A stretch of 64,000 nt of DNA, from positions 692,550,420-692,614,419 of the forward strand of contig CM062813.1 in assembly GCA_031772625.1 (NCBI GenBank), written 5' to 3'. This document shows positions 55,798-64,000 of the stretch, one piece after another. Made by a program: the position numbers and the translations under genes. Source of the DNA: Pinus tabuliformis. Lineage: Eukaryota; Streptophyta; Pinopsida; Pinales; Pinaceae. Within the stretch, counting starts at the first letter, position 1. The number at the start of each line of letters is the position of its first letter. Under the pieces are notes generated by a model, which worked only from the letters and a program-made list of their open reading frames with translations, had not been told where the DNA came from and made no database searches.

Positions 55798-57099
55798 CTA
55801 ATGATGCTCGTGATAGCAAGTCACAGCCTGTGCGATCATGCGTAAGAGACGAGTCCATCGTCTAGGCACACTAGTAGTATGCCGCTGTAATCGCAAAGGT
55901 AGCTCATCGATCCTCACATCGGGAATACCGAGAGTAAGGCTCTCAACCTGCTCCTGCACAGCTGTGAGAGTCTCGGCCACATCAAGGTCACGAATAATAA
56001 CCCTCCCGGCGGCCTCTCCTATTGGGGCAGCGGCTGGCACTCTCAGGCGAACTACTGGACGAACAGGACCAACATCTGCATGTACACATGAGTTTGATTA
56101 AAGTCTTGATAGAATAAAGCACAAGGACATTATAAATAAAAACAGTAAACAGTGATATGGTCGAAGATTTTACCAATAGCGCCCCACTTCGCCATCCGGC
56201 AGTACTAAATCCGGATCACCCCGGAAGTCCATGCCAGCATATGGATACTCGGCATAAGCCATTTCCTGACGATCAAACCACTTGAAGAAGGTATCAGAAA
56301 ACGAAATCTGAGACTGGCCAGCATGCCTAGACATATGGTCAACCCATCTCTGCATACGTGGTTCAGTAGGAGAAGGTAAGTCGAGTTTAATGTACTACGG
56401 CTGCATCAATGATATCTTCTCCAAGGCAAAGGCGGTCAAAATAGAACCGAACTCAAAGTTCTTCAACCTCCCGTCCTTTATCTTGGTCAACTGATTTTTC
56501 ATCACAAGAAGTACTGCATCACACCAGTTGAATATTTTCGGTTGGAGGCACTCCAAGGCATGCTGCATATAGGATCTGTTGGCTACATGAAGAGACGCAC
56601 TACCGGCCATCCTACCAAAAGTAAACAGGATAGACCTAAGGGACCTGTCAGTGACACCACGGATGATGATCTTGCCATCTTTACTCGGCTGAGATCCTTC
56701 CCTGCAATACTGACGGACATAATCTCTCACAGAGTCACTTCCTCGGGCCAAACCTGACAAAGAAATGGGGGCACCCCGCCTCGACAAGCCAGTCAAGAAG
56801 TAAATGTCTACTGCAGTCAAGGGGATAGATTTGCCCCTAATCTGGAAAACCTGATTGATAGGATCCCAAGCATCGAGCAAATCCTGCAGTAGGTTAATCT
56901 GCTGTCTCATGCTAGAGATGCGGAAGAACTTCAGCAAGCCACAGTTCCATAGCGTGTTCATTGTAACCGGATTATGTAGGGCAATCATGTCCTCTTCTTC
57001 ATGTTGTTGTTCTCGCCATGTAAGGGTCATCTTGCTCCGAGATCTCTGAAAAACAAACAAGAGAGGAGTTAGATCCTGATTTTGATGAGAAACAGGCAA
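55798..57099 (-). pseudogene. element D antisense ORF (Tat-type)
   Basis: Opposite to pol. The main exon-like frame runs from 57099 (Met near 57030 in MTLTWREQQ) through MNTLWNCGLLKFFRISSM, IRGKSIPLTAVDIYFLTGLS and FGRMAGSASLHVANRSYMQH to TAG 56395. It continues in frame as YIKLDLPSPTEPRMQRWVDH and FFKWFDRQEMAYAEYPYAGM to 56170, so TAG again replaces CAG. A donor-like TTG|GTAAAA at about 56171-56176 and an acceptor-like TGCAG near 56076 suggest an intron, then a last piece to TAA 55798 (AAPIGEAAGRVIIRDLDVAE). The phase does not join cleanly. ITFLTGLSRRG-type sequence recalls plant mobile-domain/transposon proteins. Antisense ORFs are known from Tat elements such as Grande; their role is unknown. 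Confidence 0.65.
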
Positions 57100-59557
57100 A
57101 AATTTTCATCAAAAACTGTGCAAAAAATTCCCTTTCTGCACCCAACGCGCCTGCAGCAGTGTTCCACTTGCGTTGAATGTCAAACTGCCTTCATACTGGC
57201 CAACATTCAGCGCAGGTTTCGATGTACCCAGGGTGCGTTGATGGCAGAACGAACCCATCAAACCCCAGGGGCTCAGAAAAGCAGAGAATGAAGCACAGAA
57301 TGCAAAAAGGAAACCATGAAATGAAAGAGCTCGGGTTTAGCTCCTACCTGGTCCAGACGGCGCCAAGAATCGTCCACAGAATCTCCTGAAATCAGCTGAT
57401 GAAAATCAAGGGGGAAAAGGCACCTCCAAAGCTCCAACAAACCAAGTTCAAATGAAATGGTAAAATGAGAGGTAAAAACACTTTTTAATTGCTTTTTACG
57501 TAGTTCAAAGTAAAATATTAGCGTTTTAATCTCATTTTCAAGCAAATGTTGTTCATTTCTAACTCGTTTGATGAAGCAATTGAAAATACAGTACTATCTT
57601 TGAAAAGACAAAGCTATTTATGGTAAAAATCAAAACAAGACCATCTTATCGAGCAGTTTTAGCACATAGTTCATGCTCGTTAAAAAATAAACATAAGACC
57701 GAGAAAGTGTTTCAATCCTCGTTTAAGCTCGTTAAAAAATGAACTATCCTCCAGTAAATAACCACCGTGAATGTAACATTATCAGCCATTAAAGCCTTGG
57801 TTGTGTTTGCACTGTCACCTCCACTTTTCCATTGGCCGATCATTCACCTCCATTTGATTGTTTACCCATTTTGAGGAACAACTGCGAAGAGTGATTTCAC
57901 TAGCCATCCTTGTGACACTGCCGTGATTGGAAAATTCCAACCCTTACCTGGAATTAGCTGCTACCCATTTTATCACTCGTTCCTCAAAAGACGAGTCTTC
58001 TTTAAGCTCTTTTCATCTCACTCGTAAAATATGAAAAGATTGCCGAGTTTTGGCCTTCCAGCTCGTTAAAACGACCGGAAGTGCTATCCCTCTTCTAGAT
58101 TTTAATCTTTTTGGACCTGAGGGATTATTGCACAAAAATATCGAGCGCTTGTTTTGTTCGGCTCGTTAAAACTATCGAAAATTCATCCCTTCTGTATTGT
58201 TTTATACTTTTTCAGACTTAAGGGATTAGATGACGAAAAAGGAATTTCAGAGTTACCTTTACGTACCTTTTCAGACTCTCTAAAAATGAAAAGGACCGAG
58301 TTATCTTTGTCGTTAAACTCGTTAAAAAGATTAATAGCGACAAACTTGTCTTTAGACGAGAACGAGTTTCACTATCGCTAGGCTCGTTAAAACATAGCGA
58401 TGGGTTTGCCCGAAGGGAAAATTATAGAACAAGCATATGTTATCCTCCTCAAGCTTGACAAAAATAAAGAGGTACTGGTCAGCAATGACTGGGGAAAAAT
58501 TGGGAAAAACTCAAAGAATCTTTATTAGTAGCAAGTCGCTCTTGAACATGACACTTCCACTCCGTGCCTGAGTCGGGTTGGGTTGTTTCATTCACCGGTC
58601 ACATCACCATCGTCACGCCATACCATCCACATTTGGGGTAAATGCTACCAATCCATCATATAAGTGTCGCCGACATGTTCAAGAGAAGTCATCCAGAGAA
58701 GTCACTCGTGTCCCATCCACTACCATACATTATACTTCATTCCTTCATGACCGCCATCCTGAACCATATATCATCAGATCGTTTTCACCTCCATCAAAAT
58801 CATTTGCTCTGTTCCGTGTCATTGATGTGGGATTCATCAAGGCCCTCCTTTGACGGATCGCTTCGTGTCGACATCAGCTCATTATCCAAGAAGTTGATCT
58901 AGGAACACCCCATTCAGTACTTTGAAGCTTGCATGCCTCAATGGCAAGTTTCTCACTTCCGGCGACAGGTATACATCAATGACCTTCGACCGAAAGATTT
59001 TGCGTGGTGTTCGACGCCAAGTCCTTTATTCACACCACGTGAATTGTACTGCAGTACCTTGAGGGTCATCATCCTTATCGATGATTCCTCTCGTGCTTGT
59101 TAACAGTTTACATCATTGACTGGTAATCAAGCGATGTCTTTCCATGTTCGACTTCAAAACATTTTTCACATGGATCGAGTTGTACTTCGAGTGAAGATCG
59201 GACGAGATTGAAGACCCCGGATCTAGTTTCATCCATCCGGGCTGCGATATATATTCAGGAAAAATAAAGACATTGACATGTACAACATTGCAGCACAGAT
59301 AATCATCCTACCAAAAGGATGATGACTTCATCAAAATCATCAGTCTACCATCAGACGATTGTCTGTCCTGTGTACATAAAAATGAATTTATAAAGCTGAG
59401 CATGGGAATGCCCGCCTCAGCTAGATCATGAAAAAAATATGAAAATAATGTATTGTATTGTATCTTATTACAGGTCTCCTCCCAACATTGAAAGAACTTC
59501 GGATCCTCCTAATAAAGCATTTCACCCGATAAACGGCCTCATACTTTAGGGGGCAAC
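57100..59557 (+). other. element D 3' untranslated tail
   Basis: Non-coding, about 2.4 kb. Bases 57670-58400 hold six copies of CTCGTTAAAA; 58560-59400 is less AT-rich but without conserved frames. It ends with the polypurine tract CTTTAGGGGGCAAC at 59544-59557. The region after the antisense ORF may contain that ORF's promoter. Confidence 0.5.
57675..58392. repeat. dispersed CTCGTTAAAA motif, six copies
   Basis: Copies begin at about 57676, 57728, 58062, 58162, 58318 and 58383, mostly as GCTCGTTAAAA. Spacing is irregular (about 50 to 335 bases). Confidence 0.75.
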
Positions 59558-60600
59558 TGTTATAGACATTTTTGTGCCTTACAGCTCTAAGCATGAAATG
59601 TCCATAAACCAAGGGATCCTAAGTCCCTAAAAGTGTTGTTCCTACCCCTAGAGGAACAAGGTCAATCAATTACAGCTTCTCCCAGAAGTTCTCCACCAGA
59701 AACTGCTCAGAAACAGTCAAATCAGGATCATTTCAGTTGCTCCACTAGCTACCTGCGTTGCATAGCACCCAAGTACACTATCTAGGTGCGTTGCAACGCA
59801 CCTAAATGCACTACCAGGGTGCGCTGAGCGGGAAATGACAAATGGCAGTGCCATTCCGCGAGGTGGAAAGACAATGGAAGCTTCCAGAATCTTCCCCCAT
59901 GACACTTGCCTCACTGAGTTCGACCAAGGATGAGTAAGAGGCTCTCAGCCTCCAAGTGGAAGCAAGAACTGACAGAGAGAAGCCACAAGTCAAATCATAA
60001 GCTGACTCATCCTCTTTGCATACATCTATATATGGATCCCTCATCCCAGAGATCCGGAGGCTGGAATTTTGTACTTTGCAGAGAATTGCTGTTGGTTTTG
60101 AGACTGAGATTAGTGCATTGGGTGATTTATGCTTTGTTGGAGGTGAATAAGGGATTCCTTTGCTGGGAGGTTGATGCTGGATCGGGACTCACTTGGTTGT
60201 ATCTCCTCTTGGATTTTCTTGTGATATCAATAAAACTATTTGAGTTTCTCCTACATGCTTGTGTATCAATGATGTTTTGTTATATTTGCATGTTTAGCTT
60301 AAATCTGATCCTAAGCTATTTATGAATGTAAATCTATGTCTTTGTGTAGTTTTCCTCTTCTGTGATCTTGCAGGAACTTGGTGAAGCTGGGCAAGTAAGG
60401 GAGCAGGTAGCTGGAAGCTGTCAAAGAGAAGAGAGATTGGATCAAAGGACTAGCGAAAGACACAGGTTGGTTCATCCTATTCCTCTTCGTTTACAATTGA
60501 TAAAGAAGAATACGAAAGTAGTTTTCCTTGTTTGTTGCTAAGGCACTATCACACCTTAGTGGGATAGGGGCGTTCTGAGTAGACACTTTTCCCAACAACA
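59558..60600 (+). repeat. element D right LTR (1,043 bp)
   Basis: Same length and ends as the left LTR. Palindrome at 59783-59804, TATA-like box at 60027-60033. CCATC follows at 60601. Confidence 0.93.
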
Positions 60601-60605
60601 CCATC

Positions 60606-60999
60606 CACATCATATGTTGCCTATATTCCATCTCCTCTACAAATTCATAAACCACAGAGCCCTCGCACTAGTGGTAGCCCTCCCATCACCCTAAGGACCT
60701 CGCCTACCAACTCTGTGGGTAGCGATTTGGAATCTTTACTTAACATAAAAACCCTTAACCTATAGTCTCTTACCATTCATAAGCCTCTGAGTACTTCCTC
60801 TCCCCATATCAGCCCCACCTCGGTGGGGAACATTACTGTCAAGCGTAAAGGCAACCGTGGTAGTCACCATTTTCGGGGATATGCCAGAAAGAATACTTCT
60901 AATTCCCCAATGGATAATTTCCTTGTTGATGTGCCAATTGCTGATATACCTTCCACTCGGGCCCTTGGAGCATGGACGTCCACACAGGGTGTGCCATGA
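60606..60999 (+). pseudogene. LINE G ORF1, second part
   Basis: ORF1 frame resumed after element D: TSYVAYIPSPLQIHKPQSPR, a Ser/Pro-rich tail, TAG 60762 (Gln or Trp lost), then NITVKRKGNRGSHHFRGYAR and DVPIADIPSTRALGAW. It ends at TGA 60997, which overlaps the ORF2 start codon by the sequence ATGA. The tail is basic as expected for an RNA-binding protein. Confidence 0.65.
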
Positions 61000-61962
61000 C
61001 TGCTAATTTATCTCTTAACATCCAGGGATTGGGAACCCCCACAAAGTTCCTGGCTCTCAAACAACTTTTTCTTTTTGTACATCCCTGTATCATTTTACTT
61101 CAAGAAACCATGCATTCGGTTCCTCATGTTGTTGATTATTTCTGGAAAATGTTCCCGCATTGGTACATTGTTGCCACAACTGCAAATGGACATTCTGGTG
61201 GCCTTGTGGTTTTATGGGATCTGCTCTGGGTTCGGGCAAAAGCCTTTTCTTGTTCGGCTGTTATATTGATTGAGGGATACTTTCATGGGCTACCGGAACG
61301 TATCCATATTCTGAATCTATATGGTCCATATAGGAACAGGGTGGTCTTTTGGGAGGCACTGTTTGATTCTGGTATTATGAACCTTGCTTCTCTAATTATC
61401 GTGGGGAATTTTAACTGCATTGTCAGTCTGGATGAAGTTGGGGGAGGACTAGAAAAATGGACTCCATTGCGGGTATGATCCGTGAGGCCATTATTGAACA
61501 TAATTACATTGATATATGCCCATCGAAGGTTGTTCCCACCTGGGATAACGGTAGAAAAGGGAGGCATACATTGCGAAAAGGCTGGATCGTTTCATCATTC
61601 ATGAGACTTTGATGGAGCGCCTGGGAAATGTATATTCAGATGTTATCAGTAATTTCCTCTTTGATCATAGACCCATTGTTCTGCATTGGCGAGCGAGGAT
61701 ATATAGGTTTGGTCTGCCATTTAAATTCAACCGAACGTGGCTTGATGATCAGGATTTCAATGATTTTGTGCACATGATATGGTCCCGGGCACACACAACA
61801 GGGCTTCCCCCTATGGAACAAATCTTGGCTAAGTTGGACATCCTGACAAAGAATGTAAAATCATGGCAAAGGCAGAAGGTACTAGCACAACAGAAGGATC
61901 ATAGGATATTAACGAGAATTGGACTCTCTATTGCCTCGGATGTCGACTCATTCTCTTCATGA
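60996..61962 (+). pseudogene. LINE G ORF2 endonuclease domain, frameshifted
   Basis: From ATG 60996 the AP-endonuclease-like domain reads LSLNIQGLGTPTKFLALKQL, CIILLQETM (catalytic Glu), SGGLVVLWD, IHILNLYGPYRNRVVFWEAL and LIIVGNFNCIVSLDE (GDFN motif with Asp changed to Gly-Asn). This enzyme nicks target DNA for LINE insertion. The frame breaks near 61450-61480; the continuation (IREAIIEHNYIDICPSK, then VVPTWDNGRKG) is in another frame and a second shift near 61560 leads to the frame of 61609 (FLFDHRPIVLHWRA, the SDH motif read as FDH, then PFKFNRTWL). Inactive. Confidence 0.75.
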
Positions 61963-63789
61963 GGATATTAGGTCTCACATACAAGCACTAGAAATAAAAA
62001 AAGGATATTTTATCTACTATTGAAGCCACATGGCGTTTGAAGAGTCGGGCAATTTGGATTAAGGAAGGAGACAAAAACTCAAAGTTTTTTCATCGATATG
62101 CGAACCATAGACGCAATATCAACTCCATTTGGGAAATATATGATGAGAATGGTAGGTGTTACCAGATGCAGGAGGACATAAGTGGTGTAGCTGTTACACA
62201 TTTTCAAAGTGCATATGAGCGTAAAGGAGTGGCTGAAGCGGGAGATTTGATATGGGCCATAGAACTGTTTCCAACTATGTTTGATGCCGAAGACAACAAT
62301 TTCTTTTTTAAAGAGATCACTGAAGAAGAAATTCTGGAAATTTTAAAATCCTTTAAGAGGGATAAAAGCCCGGGTCTGGACGGGTGGTCGGTTGAGATAT
62401 TTACACACTTTTGATATTTTTAAAAATGATCTATTGAAGATGGTGGAGGAGACAAGGATCAGGGGGGATATATATCTGCGCATAAATTCAACATATATTG
62501 CTCTTATTCCTAAGAAATTTCCCTCTTTGACATTCAGTGATTACAGACCCATTTCACTATGCAATCTTATCTATAAGATTATCTCCAAAACCATTGTTGT
62601 CCGAATGAGGAGCATTTTGTCCAACTATATATCACCTGAGCAATTTGGGTTTTTATCGGATCGACAGATTCATGACGTTGTTGCCATCGCATAGGAATGT
62701 ATGCACTCTATCCACACAAAGCACATCAATGCTGCCATTATGAAGGTGGATCTGCAGAAGGCGTATGACTATTTAGATTGGGGTTATTTGAGAATGGTCC
62801 TGTTCAAAATTGGTTTGCAACCCAGATGTGTGAATTAGGTCATGGCTTGTGTCTTGAATATAAACTATGTTGTCATTATCAATGGATATCCAACACACTT
62901 TTTCCGGGGTGGTTGTGGATTGCATCAGGGATGCTCACTTTCTCCCCTCCTGTTCATATTGGCTATGGATGGTCTAAGTTTACGCATCAAAAAAGCGGTG
63001 GAGGATGATCATATACAGGAACTGGTTATGGGTAATAATATCAAAATCTCTCATGGTTTTTTTGTTGATGATGTGCTTATCATGGCAATGCTAAACCGTC
63101 TTTCATGGCTGAACCTTTATCATATTTTTAACAAATTTACTATTGCTTCTGGCTTGAGTATGAATCTGCATAAATCCATAGTATATCATGACTCTGGTGA
63201 TTTGGAGGTCATTGATTATATCAAAAATCTCTTTGGCATTGATGCGGAACCAATGTTGACTAGTATGCAATATCTTGGATATCGCATTAAACCAAATTTC
63301 TATAGGAACTCTGATTGGAAATGGTTGGTCGATCGTTTCTTCAAACGGGTTGCTGGATGGGAATTTTGTTGTCTGTCCTTGGGGGACTGTGTGATTCTCA
63401 CATAGGCTGTTCTTGCTCAACTAGGGGTATATTGGGCACACTTATATAAGATCCCTTCGGCCATCATAAACAACATTAATCATATAATGGCCAATTTTAT
63501 ATGGACTGGTTGCAATGGACATAATAAATTTCACTTAACCAAACTATGTCATATCGCATGCCCAAAACGTATGGGAGGATGGGGTATAATGAATTTAAAA
63601 TCTTTTGGTTTTTCACTGCGGGTGAAATCACTTTGGCGTGCCATCTTCGAATCTGGTATATGGAGCAAGGTGATAAAACATAAATATATGAAAAATCAGG
63701 ATTTTATATTTTGGTACTGCAATCATAGCTTTGTGTTGTGGCTAGCAACAACCCCCTTCTTATTTGGTGTTATTACTAATACTAAATAA
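61963..63789 (+). pseudogene. LINE G ORF2 reverse transcriptase and linker, broken
   Basis: Frames of 62037, 62392 and 62842 together form the RT: SRAIWIKEGDKNSKFFHRYA, FKRDKSPGLDGWSVEIF, then SDYRPISLCNLIYKIISKTI, EQFGFLSDRQIHD, MKVDLQKAYDYLDW, GLHQGCSLSPLLFILAMDGL and the catalytic FFVDDVLIMA (about 63058). The linker QYLGYRIKPNF and LSLGDCVILT, then CPKRMGGWGIMNLKSF follows. Stops are TAG 62692 (GCA TAG GAA; Gln expected), TAG 62836 (Trp expected) and TAG 63403 (Gln expected); frameshifts lie near 62405 and 62710-62840. The sequence ends at TAA 63787 in the linker; RNase H is absent. Confidence 0.8.
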
Positions 63790-64000
63790 GTGGGGACCCT
63801 TAGTCAAAAAATTTTAAAAATCACTTAGTGCTTGTGTTTCCTTTTTAATAAAACTTACCATCATAAACTTAAGAAAATACCCTTGAAAAATCTAAAAAGC
63901 TTAAGTTTTATGATAAAGTAGAATTATTCTATAGGAAGTATCGCATCGCAAAAGGATAATAGGATACCTCCTTGCAAGCCGAATTCTAAGACTGCAAGAT
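63790..64000. other. AT-rich sequence to the window end
   Basis: Begins right where the LINE linker is interrupted. A short inverted pair (AAAAGCTTAAG...) and no coding sequence are seen; it may be the edge of another insertion. Confidence 0.35.

Larger units (their letters stand above)
52606..60600 (+). mobile_element. Tat-like LTR retrotransposon D, 8.0 kb, internally deleted
   Basis: Two 1,043-bp LTRs (52606-53648 and 59558-60600) with TG...CA ends and target duplication CCATC; about 16 differences between LTRs by eye (1.5 percent). The interior lacks gag, protease and RT and starts with RNase H directly after the left LTR. Integrase has lost its centre. Downstream come a second, archaeal-type RNase H, an antisense ORF and a long tail with repeated CTCGTTAAAA motifs. 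Dual RNase H and an antisense ORF are hallmarks of the Tat clade (for example Grande). It could only have moved with proteins supplied by a relative. Confidence 0.9.
50480..63789 (+). mobile_element. L1-like LINE G, interrupted by element D
   Basis: Plus-strand LINE: a T-rich presumed 5' region (to about 51335), ORF1 (51338-52605 and 60606-60999), ORF2 endonuclease and RT (60996-63789). Element D (52606-60600) splits ORF1 at CCATC. Taking D and one CCATC out restores the ORF1 frame (GTA CCA TCC ACA). The 5' boundary is uncertain. After 63789 the RT-linker sequence stops abruptly and unrelated AT-rich DNA follows, so the 3' RNase H end is missing. Several stops are TAG at former CAG codons. 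Inactive. Confidence 0.85.

Noticed and set aside
55838-56101. Plus-strand 87-codon frame rich in Arg/Ser
   Set aside because: Shadow of the antisense ORF of element D.

Overview
The window is nuclear DNA of a land plant with a large, transposon-laden genome. About three quarters of it is retrotransposon sequence, nested and rearranged. Host genes appear only as fragments (ABCB transporter, ferric reductase, a Gnk2/DUF26-like secreted protein) plus one intron-poor membrane-protein gene. The mix of long Athila-, Tat- and other Ty3/gypsy-type elements, L1-like LINEs, long AT-rich spacers and the conifer-like look of the Gnk2 fragment suggest a gymnosperm. That assignment is inference; no sequence search was possible.

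Layout. 1-1750: minus-strand exons of an ABCB (P-glycoprotein/MDR) transporter, frameshifted and cut by the window edge. 2190-3240: 3' end of a plant LINE (RNase H domain). 3580-5577: unrecognised multi-pass membrane protein, minus strand, split by one in-frame stop. 5578-8999: AT-rich spacer. 9000-29956: gypsy element A (left LTR truncated; gag, protease, a second capsid-like domain, RT, RNase H, integrase; right LTR). Inside it, exactly between GGCTT target duplications, sits element B (11073-23798), a 12.7-kb Athila-like element with two ~1.96-kb LTRs, a tRNA-Asp primer site, gag-pol and an extra ORF after integrase. 29957-34676: a minus-strand LINE with its 5' region. 34677-36192: the tail and 3' LTR of a Tat-like element C. 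36193-43328: a second copy of 27533-34676 (end of element A pol, 3' LTR, LINE). 43329-49974: AT-rich spacer with tandem repeats, a LINE scrap and a ferric-reductase exon. 49975-50250: Gnk2-like fragment. About 50480-63789: plus-strand L1-like LINE, interrupted in ORF1 at a CCATC target duplication by element D (52606-60600), a Tat-like element with 1,043-bp LTRs, an internally deleted pol, an additional RNase H downstream of integrase and an antisense ORF.

How the parts relate. Removing B plus one GGCTT rejoins the element A reading frame, and removing D plus one CCATC rejoins LINE ORF1, so the nesting is established by the sequence itself. Most nonsense codons in these elements are TAG where CAG (Gln) is expected, or TGA where CGA (Arg) is expected. 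This fits decay by deamination of methylated cytosine in CHG and CG contexts. No element looks fully intact; B and D have the most similar LTR pairs and A the most diverged.

The most unusual points are the second capsid-like domain between protease and RT in element A, the RNase H lying 3' of integrase together with an antisense ORF in element D, the extra post-integrase ORF of element B, the ~7.1-kb duplication whose two copies end at the same base, and the membrane-protein gene divided by a single in-frame stop. No rRNA, tRNA gene or CRISPR was seen. Percent differences quoted are counts by eye.
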